Assembly (NCBI GenBank): GCA_024734495.1
Contig: JALMQS010000841.1
Location: 4,828,465 to 4,892,464 of the forward strand
Length of the DNA stretch: 64,000 nt
Origin: Forficula auricularia
Lineage: Eukaryota; Arthropoda; Insecta; Dermaptera; Forficulidae
Direction of reading: 5' to 3'
Below, piece after piece: positions 21,310-32,905 of the stretch; the first letter of the stretch is position 1, and every line of letters begins with the position of its first letter. The translations under genes and the position numbers were made by a program. The notes under the pieces are model-generated. The model did not search any database. It worked only from the letters and a program-made list of their open reading frames with translations, and had not been told where the DNA came from.

Positions 21310-22107
21310 ACTTTACCATACAGGGTATGGTCAAGTATTGTAATCGTGCATAAAAAAAGTGTTTTTTCCTTCTTTTTTTCGAAATATCTCAAAAACGGCT
21401 GAAACTATTTTTATTAAAAAAATTGAGCAAAACCATGGCATTTCGCTCTACAAAAAAACTCTAATAAGTGAAAATCGAAAAAATTATATTTTTTGAGATA
21501 ATAATTTTTTGTCAAAATGTCTGTTAGTTACCAAATTTTTGTGGACGAGCTAGCTCAAAAACTAGTGAGAATATCGAAACCAAATTTCACACATTGAGAT
21601 TAAGATTTTATTAGATTTTGGTGCATATCGACTCAAAATTAAGGGGGCTGGAGGGGAGGGGTTAAAAATTAAAAATCTAGTCTATTTGAGCAAATTCAAC
21701 CAAATTTTGTATACATAATCAGTGCGACCCAAGAAGTCTAAAAATGCAAAAACTAACCGCTCAAAATTGGTGGGGGGATGGGGGTTGTAGGGTCAAAAAA
21801 TGAAAATATAGGCTCTTGTTCCAAACTCAACCAAATTTAGTATATATAATCAGTGGGACCCCATAAGTCTAAAAATGCAAAAACTAACGTCCGAAAATGG
21901 GTGGGGGGGGGGGTCAAAAATGAAAATATAGGATCTTGTTCCAAACTCAACTAAATTGTGTATACATAAACAGTAGGCACACAGTAATCTAAAAATCCAA
22001 AAACAAACACCTCCTACATGATTATAAATATTTTTATTAAATATTAAATATAAGTGAGAGGCCAGGTTGTATTGTAACCTCAAGTGGATGGCCACGTCAG
22101 ATTATTT
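21310..22107 (+). repeat. Family A element (A3)
   Basis: Starts with the terminal hairpin ACCATACAGGGTATGGT. It carries three tandem-like sub-repeats around AACTCAACCAAATT and ATAATCAGTG, each with a G-run (GGTGGGGGGATGGGGG type). Ends GATGGCCACGTCAG like A1 and A2. Non-coding. Confidence 0.7.
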
Positions 22108-22161
22108 TTTATAAAAATTATTTTTATTTTTCTATTTTTAGTGATGTTATTAATAGTGACT

Positions 22162-22368
22162 TAATATAATACCTTGCATGCATCTCGTAAGAGAAAGCGT
22201 AGGGTGAATGAATCAGAAAATGATAATAAAATTCAATTCATAAATGTAGAAATTCTCTCGAAACGTTTGCGGGTTTTAAATGAATGTTTTAAGATTTTAT
22301 TTATTATAATTTCGATTATTTGGTCATAAGAATTGGAGATTTACGTTATTTCGTCATTGATCATATCT
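22162..22368 (+). mobile_element. R2-type LINE 3' untranslated end in B2
   Basis: From ACCTTGCATGCATCTCGTAA to TTATTTCGTCATT this matches 27007-27213, which follows the restriction-like endonuclease frame in B4. It is therefore read as a strongly 5'-truncated copy, or the remnant, of the same LINE, without coding sequence and without a poly-A tail. Confidence 0.55.
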
Positions 22369-22668
22369 TCAGAACTTGACCAAATTAATATGGCACCATC
22401 CCTAAGATACCCTCTTTTCAATAAAAAAAGAATCATTAAAATCGGTTCATAAACAAAGAAGTTATGCCTGAACAAACTTATCAAAAAAGGTCCAATACCA
22501 ATGAAAAAAAAATGGGACCAATCGGAAACTAGACTGAACCCAATGCAAAAAAATCATCAAAATCGGTTCACAATTGGTGAAGATATCAGGTACATAGACA
22601 CAAAAAAAACAAAACAAAAAAAAACAGTCGAATTGAGAACCTCCTCCTTTTTTGAAGTCGGTTAAAAA

Positions 22669-23594
22669 CTCGATAGAATTGATAGAAATATCTTGGGAAT
22701 TAATACTTTATTTTTCTATGAAAATCTCATTTTTATTGACATTTCAGAAAAACATTATTTTATATTTTTTAGTGTTAGTCCAGTCGAATTGTGTTTTAAT
22801 CAGGAAAGTTTTGGGGTAGTTCTGATTTTTTGCATATATGTATATATTTTTTGGGGCGCTGAATCTAAAGCTGAGGTCTCCCACAAAAATTTCGTGATGC
22901 AACATTATAGAAAATACAAAAAAAAGATGAAAATGTCGATTTTTTGGCGGGTTTTTCGCTTATTAATCGAAAACTATAAACTTTTCGTAAACAACTGTCG
23001 TATTTAAAATGAAAGTTCATAAAATTTACTACAAATTTCATTTTTAGGTTTTTTTCTCCGACCAACCCGTTCGGGCTCAAGCGCAAAATCCAAGTTTTCG
23101 ACCTTTATCCAATTAAGATGAACTTTGTTTGAATTGTAGCAAATTTAATCTAGTTTAAAAATGAATAAAGTGGTCTTTTGTCGAAAACGTGCTCCTTCAT
23201 GGTCAAAATTGGAAAATATCGAAAAAAGTGCGAGTTTTTGAGTGATCCGGGGGTGCTGCCGGGGTTGAAAACTTAGTTTTTGCATTTGAGAACGAACGGT
23301 TGGTTGGAGAAAAAACTTAAATAATGAAATTTGTAGGAAATTTTATGACCTTTCATTTTGAATAGGAAGATTATTTACTAAAAGTTGATAGTTTTTGAGT
23401 TATAAGCGAAAAACCGCCAAAAAATGTAAATTTCACCTTTTTTTTGCATTTTCTATAATGTTGCGTTAAGAAATTTTAGTGGGAGACCTTAGATTTGAAT
23501 TCAGCACCCCAATAACATATATATGAAAAAAATCAGAACTACCCCAAAATTTTCCCCATAGGGGCCCATTTGAGCACAATTTAACTGGACTATG
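22669..23594. mobile_element. Foldback J1
   Basis: The two halves (from about 22775, GTCCAGTCGAATTGTGTTTT, and back to 23594) are inverted copies over about 350 bp, sharing TTTTGGGGTAGTTCTGATTT and ATGAAAGTTCATAAAATTT. The left flank (22672-22725) is a partial unit of the tandem array at 16.9 kb. A second J element lies at 57640-58372. Frames within it are shadows. Class unknown. Confidence 0.65.
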
Positions 23595-23940
23595 TATTTA
23601 AGGACGTTCCCTAATATAGCTCAGATGCAATTCCCTCTTTCCCCTACTCTCATATGCGCAGAAAGGCAAAAATATTTCCACTGTAACTAAATGGATCTTG
23701 CAACATTGCATTCTTACCGAGACTAAAAGACAAAGGATAAAAAAACACTTCATGAAACAGCTCAATGCGAAATTCCAGATGAGAACAGTATAGTTAGGTT
23801 GAGAAAATTAGTTAAAAATCTCAAAAGCACCAGCTGCAGAAGTTTTTTAGATATGGAAAAATTGAGTGATTTTAGTGCGATGTTGTCAAGTCGCCATCTC
23901 TCACTTGCCATGCCATGTGAGAAAAAATGAAAACCATAAT

Positions 23941-24666
23941 AAAAATTTTTAAGAAAAAAATAAAAACCGACTTCAAAAAATTAAATGCAACAAATAAAAT
24001 ACACTAAAAGGTATAAAATAATTATTATCTTATTTAGTTACAACTAAACGACGAAATATTAACACGAAATTACTTTTTAAAGTCGGTGCCAATCAAACTA
24101 TACCTATAAGCGAGCGTACCCGCCAAACGTACTAAGTAAGATCCGTCGAGTGCGATTCATAAAAGGTATATGTTTGGCACCAACTTCAAAAAGTAATTTC
24201 GTGTTAATATTTCGTCGTTTAGTTGTAACTAAATAAGATAATAATTATTTTATACCTTTTAGTGTATTTTATTTGTTGCATTTAATTTTTTGAAGTCGGT
24301 TTTTATTTTTTCTTAAAAATTTTTATTTTTCTCTTTTAGTGATGTTATTAATAGTGATTATATCATCAGAACTTGACCAAATTAATATTACACCATCTCT
24401 AAGATAACCCCTTTCCAATAAAAAAAGAATCATCGAAATCGGTTCATAAACAAAGAAGTTAGTCCTGAGCAAACCTAACAAAAAAGGTCTAATACCTACA
24501 AAAAAAAATGGAACCAATCGGAACGTAGACTGGACCCAATGCAAAATTTTTTTCAAAATCGGTTCACAATTGGCGGAGATATGAGGTAACATAGGCACAA
24601 AAAAAAAAAAAAAAAAAAATTCAGTCGAATAGAGAACCTCCTCCTTTTTTGAAGTCGGTTAAAAAA
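23941..24666 (-). repeat. Family B repeat (B3), uninterrupted
   Basis: Complete copy of about 725 bp from AATTTTTAAGAAAAAAATAA to GAAGTCGGTTAAAAA, including an A-run. The central inverted repeat is intact. Useful as the reference for the interrupted copies B1, B2 and B4. The frame at 24323-24598 is a repeat-derived frame shared by B copies, with no known domain. Confidence 0.75.
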
Positions 24667-25220
24667 TACCTAACTTTTAACATTTTCCATACAAAACGAA
24701 TACCGCTTGATACAATTATTTTATCAGGAAAATATTTTTTATATCTTCAGTTAATGATTCTCAGTTTTTCAAAATAATTCCAAGAAAATTACGATTCTTA
24801 TTTAATGAAACAGTCGCTTTAACATCAATCGGGATAGGCTTCGCGTGTTAAATATGCAAATTTCAATGGTCAATATTTATAAATTTAGTTCCGCAAAGAC
24901 TATTGAAAAAAATGTCTACGTTTAAAGGACACTTATAAATATGTGTATTCAATGATTTAAAAGGATTGCAAGAAAATTGATTTAGTAGGGAACGTCCTTA
25001 AAAAAAGCTTTGTAAATAAAAGTTGTTTTTTTATTTATACTATTTTTTTATTAAAATGCGTTTTTAAGACATTTTGAAAAATTAGAATATAGTATAACAC
25101 AGTGCCTGGAGTATAGTTATGGTAAGTCCCGAGGTGTGTTCACGTCAAGGCAATTTTTTTTTTTTTATATAATTTCTATTTTTCTTTGGCTCCTTTTCTC
25201 TTGAAAGTTACTAGCCTAAC
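24667..25220. other. AT-rich stretch, nothing recognised
   Basis: No coding similarity or repeat match seen. Confidence 0.35.
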
Positions 25221-25224
25221 CAAT

Positions 25225-25640
25225 TAGTTATAATACGTGTATAGAAGCCGGGGCGGCATCTATCTCTCCACTAGCCCCGTGGTAGCGATTAAAAAGGGGC
25301 TTAATAGCCAAGACGAAGACGCTGGTCATTTGCATGGCGTCGCGGGGCCCATTAGCGGGGGGCGAAGCACGTGTGCCCAGACCAGCAGCCCCGGGTGCTC
25401 CAGTCAAGACACGGGGTGTATTTATGTCCCCAGGGCAGGCGTTAGCCCCACCTGTGCCCGAACCGTTCATCAAGCCCAGGCCGGCCATTTAGCGAAAACC
25501 TTTGCATGTTCGCCAAGATATACAGCCTGGCTTTCTCCAACAACGTTGCTCTACTGCAAATATGGATATAATGACCATCGGGACGGGAACTCCCAGGAGC
25601 AAGAGAATGACATGAATTCTAACTCTTTATCTAGTGCTTA
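25225..25640. other. GC-rich unique island
   Basis: Strong compositional contrast with the AT-rich surroundings, and CpG retained. Two TTTGCAT octamer-type sites (25327-25335 and 25499-25506). Open frames run on both strands (134 and 86 codons) without recognisable domains, so they are most simply explained by the lack of stop codons in GC-rich DNA. Candidate regulatory region or unrecognised exon. Confidence 0.35.
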
Positions 25641-26338
25641 GGGATTGATTGATTATTATTTACAGGAACCGAGCTAACTTAACTAGATACTTTTTAAATC
25701 CGATGCTGATAGATGCAATTCTTTGTCACCTAGAGACTCTGCCCAAGTAATATTGGGTCTTCCGACAAATAAATAGCTTAACTCAGGGGTTCCCAAACTT
25801 TTTCGAGTCGCGACGTCTTTTTACACGCTTTATAGTTTCGCCTGTATGTATGTATGTATCTATCAATGTGACTTTTGTTCTGTTAAATTCCGCAAACATT
25901 TCTCTATAAAAATAATTCCTTACCTAGTCAATTTAAATGAAATTATACATATAAAAATAATTTTTATAAAAAAAATAAAATAAAATCGACTTCAAAAAGA
26001 TTAAAAGCAACATGAAATTACTTTTTGAAGCCTGTGCCAAACAAACTATACCTATAAGCGAGCGTACCCGCCAAACCTACTAGTAAGATCCGTCGAGTGA
26101 GATTCATAAAATGTATATGTTTGGCACCGACTTCAAAAAGTAATTTCATGTTAATATTTCTTCGTTTAGTTGTAGCTAAATTAAATAATTATTTTATACC
26201 TTTTAGTGAATTTTATTTTATTTTTAAGTTATTATTATTTTATTTGTTGCATTTAATTTTTTTGAATTCGTTTTTCTTTTTTCTTTATAAAAATTATTTT
26301 TATTTTTCTCTTTTTAGTGATGTTATTAATAGTGACTT

Positions 26339-26824
26339 AGTGATAGGACCGCGGATGGGCGGGTTAAGAGGCATGACGCTGTGGTACGATGTCTGGTCGA
26401 TGATTTGATCAAAAAGGGAATGCGTGTCGAGTTGGAGTACTTGTACTCCAGCTCGGCAGGCAATAGAAAGCCAGACATCGTGGCAAAGGATGCGTCGGGG
26501 CTAGTGTGGGTTTTGGACTTCCAGATCGTCTCCGCGCTTGCAAGACTGGGTGTTGCCCACCGAAACAAAATAGAAAAATATAGGGGGAACTCCAGTCTGG
26601 TGGACAATATTGCGGAGCGATTTGGCGTCGGGGCGGGCTCGGTCAGGGTCGAGGCCATCACACTCTCGTGGAAGGGAGTGTGGTGGCATAAAGCGGTGGG
26701 GCCCCTCATCGCCATGGGTATATCCCAAAAAACAATAAACAATTTGACATATAGGGCGATGAGGGGATCTCTCCTTAATTTTTACACTTTCAACAGAAGA
26801 ACATATAGAGCGTATGATTATTAA
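26339..26824 (+). pseudogene. R2-type LINE, C-terminal restriction-like endonuclease
   Basis: The open frame runs through a RHDAVVRCLVDDL helix, then NRKPDIVAKDASG and LVWVLDFQIV, to a TAA at 26822-26824. The KPDIV followed about 14 residues later by D-x-Q is the PD-(D/E)xK-type catalytic signature of the restriction-like endonuclease at the C-terminus of R2/R4/NeSL-type LINEs. This nuclease cleaves a target site to prime reverse transcription. The RT, CCHC knuckle and N-terminal fingers are missing (5' truncation). The natural start is not present; the frame simply enters from the B repeat. Composition is distinctly more GC-rich than the host B repeat, marking recent or constrained origin. 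Overlapping minus-strand frames are shadows. Confidence 0.75.
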
Positions 26825-27213
26825 TTGTAAATACAAATAAAAAAGAAATGTGAAATGTGAGTAAGGATTAATCCTGGCTATCTCAGCCACCCGCTCCGAA
26901 TCTGAATTTATTTGTTCTAAAGCTGAAAGTGTGAAGTTTGTATAATGAACTTGATCTTTGTAAGAGGCGGCCCGCTCCTCGGAGGCCCAATAAACTAAAA
27001 TATTAAGACCTTGCATGCATCTCGTAAGAGAAAGCGTCGGGCGCATGAATCGGAAAATGATAATAAAATTTAATTCATAAATATAGAAATTCTCTCGAAA
27101 CGTTTGCGGGTTTTAAATGAATATTTTAAGATTTTTTTTATAAAAGATTTTATTTATTGTATTTTCGATTATTTGGTCATAAGAATTGGAGATTTACGTT
27201 ATTTCGTCATTAA
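26825..27213 (+). mobile_element. R2-type LINE 3' untranslated region
   Basis: Runs from the stop codon to where B sequence resumes. The distal 200 nt recur at 22162-22368. There is no poly-A tail, in keeping with many RLE-type LINEs. Confidence 0.5.
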
Positions 27214-28099
27214 TCATATCTTCAGAACTTGGACAAATTAATATGGTACCAGCCCTAAGGTACCTTCTTTCTAATAAAAAAGAATCATTAAAATCGGTTC
27301 ATAAACAAAGAAGTTAGGCCTGAATAAACATATCAAAAAAGATCCAAACCAATGAATAAAAACGGGACCAATCGGAAACTAGACTGAACCCAATGCAAAA
27401 AAAATCATCAAAATCGGTTCACAATTGGCGGAGATATCAGGTAACATAGACAAAAAAATTCAGTCGAATTGAGAACCTCCTCCTTTTTTGAAGTCGGTTA
27501 AAAATAAATATGTACATTTCATTCTGTTAAATTCCGGAAACTTTTCTCTATAAAAATAATTAAGACTAAAAAGTAAAAAAATAAATTATATTTTAAAAAA
27601 ACTAAAAAACACGCTTCTAAAAAGTACAAAATAAAATAATACTTGTGGGCCACTTTGTCAAAATTAATTAAAAGTACATGTTTCTGCGCCCCACACTTTT
27701 TGATTAAGTATTACATTATTTGATACTTTTTAGAATCGTCTTTTTAGTTTTGTTTTTTTAAATATAATTTATTTTCAATTAAAATTTTTCCATGGTGTAA
27801 AAATATATCTAATCATAAGTAAGAGATAAATATAAATAATAAATTCATTTTTATCTTCTCACTTTTTTGTGTAGTTAAGCCAAATATTTTGCTTCAATTA
27901 ATTATGAAGCTTCGCGGTGCACCTGTAAAGAGGCCGAGGCGCACAGTTTAAGAACCTCTGGCTTAACTGCTTCTGCCACCCAAAAAGAAGAGGTAACTAA
28001 ATTGATTAAGAAATTGATTTTATGATATATATTTGTAATTTTATTATGGATTTTTCATAAACCAGAGATGGGTAATAAAATTTAAAATACTATATAATA

Positions 28100-28431
28100 G
28101 GTTAAAAAATAAAATGAGAGAGTCTTCTGTTTTTTAAATAAAATAATTTTTAATTATTTCTAGAGACTATAGTTTCGAAGGCATTGCCTTCATCATCCGT
28201 CTATCACAAATATTTCAAATTAGTTTCAAATTAAGATTTATAACTTTATAATTTGTAACTAATTTGAAATATTTGTGATAGACTGATGATGAAGGCAATG
28301 CCTTCGAAACTATAGTCTCTAGAAATAATTAAAAATTATTTTATTTAAAAAACAGAAGATCTCTCATTTTATTTTTAACCTAAAATAAAAACAATTCTGT
28401 TACCATCGACAGTGAAATCTTTTATTCAACT
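28100..28431 (+). mobile_element. Penelope-like foldback C2, 14-bp TSD
   Basis: Non-coding relative of the PLE palindrome at 13846: the same outer arms and tail (AAACAATTCTGTTACCATCG) but an almost direct join of the arms at the centre. Flanked by AATACTATATAATA (28086-28099 and 28432-28445). Confidence 0.8.
28280..28320 (+). ncRNA. Hammerhead-like motif, PLE C2
   Basis: CTGATGA (28283-28289), unpaired T, helix II GAAGGC/GCCTTC with AAT loop, GAAAC (28306-28310), TATA loop, GTC (to 28317). The left-arm copy has the core mutated (ACGGATGA on minus). Confidence 0.6.
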
Positions 28432-28555
28432 AATACTATATAATATTCTAATTAGTTTAATAATCATGAAATGACAGACACCTCTTGGTTCTGTTTCGCT
28501 GACACAGTTTTACATTCATATTTACCATATATTCATAGAATCCATAGAATATAAT

Positions 28556-29540
28556 GTGAAGTATTGCGATCGCCTGCCTGGCTCTTGACTTTTTGAGAGC
28601 TTCTACTCAGAGATATGGAAAAAGTTAATTTCATTTTTAACCGACTTCAAAATAAGGAGGAGGTTCTCTATTCGACTGAATTTTTTTGTTGTGCCTATGT
28701 TACCTCATATCTCCGCCAATTATGAACCGATTTTGAAAAATTTTTTGCATTGGGTCCAGTCTACGTTCCGATTGGTTCCATTTTTTTGTAGGTATTAGAC
28801 CTTTTTTGTTAGGTTTGCTCAGGACTAACTTCTTTGTTTATGAACCGATTTCGATGATTCTTTTTTTATTGGAAAGGGGTTATCTTAGAGATGGTGTAAT
28901 ATTAATTTGGTCAAGTTCTGATGATAGGATCACTATTAATAACATCACTAAAAAGAGAAAAATAAAAATTTTTAAGAAAAAAATAAAACCGACTTCAAAA
29001 AAATTAAATGTAACAAATAAAATACACTAAAAGGTATAAAATAATTATTATCTTATTTAGTTACAACTAAACGACGAAATATTAACATGAAATTACTTTT
29101 TGAAGTCGGTGCCAAACATATACCTTTTATGAATCGCACTCGACGGATCTTACTTAGTACGTTAGGTGGGTACGCTCGCTTATAGGTAGGTATAGTTTGT
29201 TTGGCACCGACTTCAAAAAGTAATTTCATGTTAATATTTCGTTGTTTAGTTGTAACTAAATAAGATAATAATTATTTTATACCTTTTAGTGTATTTTATT
29301 TGTTGAATTTAATTTTTTGGAGTCGGTTTTATTTTTTTCTTAAAATTTTTTGTAACTTCTAGATGGTCGAAAGCGATGCCCTCAATAGTTAGTAATCGAA
29401 TTTAGGACATAAAACCGGATATTGTGGGACCTCAGAGGCCAAAAGAGCCCAAAAATCCATTGGTCAGTGCGTATGTACTTATGTATATACCACCCTTCGT
29501 TTCGCAACCATAAATCTAAGAGCTAGTAAATTCGAAACTT
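28556..29540 (+). repeat. Family N repeat (copy 2), interrupted by B5
   Basis: N halves at 28556-28634 and 29351-29540 match the uninterrupted minus copy at 2338-2605. The comparison defines the B5 ends. Confidence 0.65.
28635..29350 (+). repeat. Family B repeat (B5), insertion into N
   Basis: Complete B copy in the orientation opposite to B3, starting TTTTTAACCGACTTCAAAAT and ending TTTCTTAAAATTTTTT. Inserted into the T-rich ATTCCATTTT-ATAAATTC point of family N, leaving no clear duplication beyond T-runs. Confidence 0.7.
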
Positions 29541-29559
29541 AAGCTCGATATATGCTAGA

Positions 29560-29790
29560 AGGAGTACAGCGAGCTTAACTACTACATTAAACAAGATGAC
29601 ACTCAGGGCGATGCTAGGTTCCCTTTTTAACTTCTCAAACTATATGAGGCGGACTTTCCGGACAGGATGTGTAGTGCTGGGCTGCCCTTCCCCGACAAAT
29701 GAACTTCCTGCGGTGGCCAGCACATTTTAAACGAGTTTATATATTTTTTAGCATTTAATGTTAATTTTTGTTTTTTGTGTAACACTATCA
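29560..29790 (+). pseudogene. Possible LINE C-terminal relic
   Basis: A short frame reads MCSAGLPFPDK, stop, TSCGGQHILNE, resembling the CxxC...HILxxC zinc-knuckle-like tail of some LINE polyproteins. It has one stop and lacks the final cysteine. Weak. Confidence 0.3.
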
Positions 29791-30005
29791 TATTTATTTA
29801 TTAATTTTTTTCTCGTTTAATGTGTTAATCGCATTGCACAGTTGTGGGACACTGTTGGTGCTCCCAACATTCTGGCCGCTGTTCTGGAGATATCAGATCT
29901 ACCGACGCCCATATATGCATTATTCCAATTATTAGCCACAACATCTGGCGCTTTTTTTGGACGACTGATGATATTTCAAATTATTTTAAAAGTTTTATTT
30001 ATTTA

Positions 30006-30280
30006 TTAAGATTTGAGTTTTTAGTGAAATCACAAATAATTAATTATAATTATTTATTGAACACGAATAAATAATATAATAAAACTACGACGTTTCGACC
30101 GACTTATTTCTTATTCCAGTTATCCTAAAATCGGAGTGGGTGCTCATACTTGAGAAAACGATCATCAAATAATAAGTCGATCAAAATATCGTAGTTTTAT
30201 TATAGTGTTTATTCGTGTTCAATAAATAATTATTATTAAGTAATTATTTGTGATTTTATTAAAAATTCAAATCTTAATAA
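30006..30280. repeat. Family G foldback (copy 2), uninterrupted
   Basis: Arms of about 100 bp include TTTTAGTGAAATCACAAATA and ACTACGACGTTTCGACCGAC. This copy serves as the empty site for the Helitron at 34857. GTTTCG occurs on one arm, but no CTGANGA core accompanies it. Confidence 0.7.
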
Positions 30281-30890
30281 AATTAATTACAAAAATAAAA
30301 GCTTCAAAATTTATTTATTTATTTGATATACCTATTATTATTTTCTTTGATCTGAAATTTACCCTTTTTTCAACTATTAGTTGTGAATATAAGAGTTCAA
30401 ATTGGGAATACCTACAGATTGCCCTTTTCACTTTTGAAAATCCATAAATTTTAACTACACATTGAATATCAGAAATACAAATTCAGAATTCAGTTCTTCG
30501 GATTTCTTGTTCGACAATGTAACAAAGATCCATGTTTTATGATTCCCACTGCTGAATCATTGCGGTGTCATATAATTGAAAAAAAAATATTATTTGAATT
30601 TGAATTTAGTAATTTGTAAAATATTAATTATTATATTTGTAATTAAGTCGAGGATAAATTATTTTCCCCACTAAATTAAATTGAATTACTATAAATAATA
30701 TTTCCAAGTCAGTAATTCTGATTTGTTCCCAATTATTCAAGAACATAATATGATTGTTATCCAAATTTATTTAATTTGAATCTTTGAGCAATCTCAAATA
30801 GTAAGCTTTTATAAATTATCCCATTAAAGACTCCGATTATTGTTCAGGCGAATTCCCAAACTTAGCCTTTTGTCTACAAGCCGCCAAATC
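30281..30890. other. AT-rich stretch, nothing recognised
   Basis: No coding or repeat similarity seen. Confidence 0.35.
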
Positions 30891-31740
30891 TTAAAGTCTA
30901 AAGCGACGCAATAGTAAAAGGATCGACTTTGCATCTTCAATAAGTGATCTCCCTCGTTTCAAGACGCCCCATTACTAACTGCCTTAGGATTAAAGTTTTA
31001 CCGAGGATAATCCACCAATCTCGAGCAATTATTTCCGAATCTCCCATTTTAACCTTCTCCTTAAGAACCTTCCCATTCCCGTCTCTCATCTCGAAAAAAT
31101 TATACGGCTAGACGAAAATGTCACGTCCCGGTCGTGATTTTATCAAAAAAAAGTCGCCTAAGGGTCAAAAGGTCGTCAGCAATTAATCTCGAAGCTTTAT
31201 TTACAAGTTAATTTTCGAGCAAGACGGGCTTGACGAAAAATGGTTCTAAAGAAGAAAAAAAAGCCCATCAGAGCAGAGAGTGAACGAGTCCGCGGTGACA
31301 CGCTGCTGATATAAAGTTCCATCATTCTTAGCCAATTAACTTGGTACGTGCGATGCGATAATGACACGATGAGAAATTTCCCGGGGCGAAATCCGCTCAA
31401 TCTTTGTCGATCAGAAACGCGACGAGACGGTTTGCGGGAGCCGAGTTAGAAATTGTGGCAATTAATCAAAAAATATAAACGGAGGCAAGCTATGGAAAAA
31501 GAAGGCGAGAAGATCAGCGAGGAAGCAGAGCGCGGGGGTGCAAGAGTACCCCCGCCCGCTTGGCTCTGTATCGAGCCGTCAATCCCGTTTGCAACACACG
31601 AGACGTGTTTATAAAATCTCCACTCTTTTCGGCGGCTATTAATAAAGATGAACCCCCAATTGTTAATCGTGCATTCACTTAAGACGATTCGAAACAAACC
31701 AAGCATACACACTGGGACATTATTCAATATCGAAGGGCAG
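30891..31740. other. CpG-containing unique island
   Basis: About 850 bp of repeat-free, less AT-rich sequence with many CpG dinucleotides and short homeodomain-type and GATA-type words (CAATTAAT, CGATAA, AATTAACTTG). The minus-strand frames (67 and 93 codons) have no recognisable domains. Probably conserved non-coding DNA. Confidence 0.35.
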
Positions 31741-32576
31741 TGGAACGATTTTTTTATATTAATTTATTTTGTTCATGAAGCAAAGTGGATAAATATAAAC
31801 CATTTATTAATTTAAAAGATTAGAAATCCCTTTTTTTAACTTGTTTAAGGTGTACTTTAGATCTTCTTCATCATGCTAATGAATTTAATTAGAACTCTTA
31901 TAGCTGGCGATTGTTTAAGAAAATTGTGCAAATGATGATATATCTATGTGTCTATGATTTTGAAATTTTTATTTTTTATCAGTCAAGACACACCAAATTT
32001 TTTCTCTAAGAAATAAAATGAAGACAAAGTGAAAACTTTTTTAAAACTATATGCTCTTCATTTAGAGCTGTCATAGTAATAAAATTATATACTATGCTAG
32101 GACCTTTGAGAGAAAATGGGAGGCCCGGGCCAATCAATATTTTAGAGGTCCTTCAAAATTTTAATTTTTTCGATTATTAAATTTAATTACATATTTTACA
32201 GAAGCTTTATGCGCTTTAACATTAGCAAATTAACATTAGCAAATTTACTCATTATTTCGGAATAGTCGAAAAACGCACTATCTGTTTATTAATGTTGAGT
32301 GTTATCCCTATTTAATTAAAATCAATAAAATAAATTAAAGAAAATAACTAAAATTTATTTTTTATTTAAAATCTATAAGATATTTTTATTTGTACTATAC
32401 ATGTAATTATTATTATTATAATTATTATTTACTTACATTTATTTATTCATAACGATCATAGATACTTTGTAATTCTTTTTTGAACACTATATGATCTCTC
32501 AACTTCGCTATGCATTCTCACAGGTATGGTTAAAAAGTTTAAATTATTTAGGAATCCCAAGTCTCGATATTTTCTT
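31741..32576. other. AT-rich stretch, nothing recognised
   Basis: No coding or repeat similarity seen. Confidence 0.35.
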
Positions 32577-32905
32577 TAATTAATTCTGTCGGTTTCGTGC
32601 TTATAATTTTTTTTTTTTTTTTTTTTTTTTAATTTTAAAGAGAAAAGTTGTAAAAATATGTACATAAAAAAAAAAATCGTAACCAAAAATAAAATAATTC
32701 TGTCGGTTTCGTGCTTATAATTTTTTTTTTTTTTTAATTTTAAAGAGAAAAGTTGTAAAAATATGTACATAAAAAAAAAAAATCGTAACCAAAAATAAAA
32801 TAATTCTGTCGGTTTCGTGCTTATAATTTTTTTTTTTTTTAATTTTAAAGTGAAAAGTTGTAAAAATATGTACATAAAAAAAAATCGTAACCAAAAATAA
32901 AATAT
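32577..32905. repeat. Three-unit tandem repeat, about 100-116 bp
   Basis: Each unit runs ATTCTGTCGGTTTCGTGC, a T-run of 13-22, AAAGTTGTAAAAATATGTAC, an A-run and CGTAACCAAAAATAAAATA. Unit length differs mainly in the T-run. Minus-strand frames here are repeat artefacts. Confidence 0.85.

Larger units (their letters stand above)
20965..22668 (-). repeat. Family B repeat (B2), split by A3 and carrying an R2-type LINE tail
   Basis: The left part (20965-21309) and right part (22108-22668) are the two halves of a B element. An A element (21310-22107) lies at the break. Within the right half, 22162-22368 is extra sequence that also occurs downstream of the R2-type coding fragment in B4. B2 and B4 also share an extra TTATTTTTAAGTTATTATT segment that other B copies lack, so they form one subfamily. 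Confidence 0.7.
25951..27504 (-). repeat. Family B repeat (B4), carrying an R2-type LINE fragment
   Basis: B halves at 25951-26338 and 27214-27504 flank the LINE-derived segment. The break point in B (after GTTATTAATAGTGA) is the same as in B2. Confidence 0.7.
25784..27960. mobile_element. hAT-type element, 8-bp TSD, hosting B4
   Basis: Begins CAGGGGTTCCCAAACTTTTT and ends CAGTTTAAGAACCTCTG, the usual hAT terminal style. It is flanked by the perfect 8-bp duplication GCTTAACT (25776-25783 and 27961-27968). No transposase is recognisable. Its interior is largely a B element, which in turn carries the R2-type LINE fragment. Confidence 0.8.

Noticed and set aside
24323..24598. Frame of 91 codons shared by several B repeats (also 15903, 28806)
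   Set aside because: Present in every B copy with variable stops and frameshifts and without any known domain; treated as repeat sequence.
25237..25641. 134-codon plus-strand open frame
   Set aside because: GC-rich composition lowers stop frequency; a minus-strand frame is also open and neither has a recognisable domain.
26326..27046. Two long minus-strand frames (138 and 181 codons)
   Set aside because: Both are antisense to the R2-type endonuclease frame, which has clear catalytic motifs.
28910..28940. CTGATGA in the B repeat as another hammerhead core
   Set aside because: No GAAA at a suitable distance and no helix II.
32576..32875. 99-codon minus frame with threefold internal repeat
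   Set aside because: Direct translation of the three-unit tandem repeat with poly-T runs.
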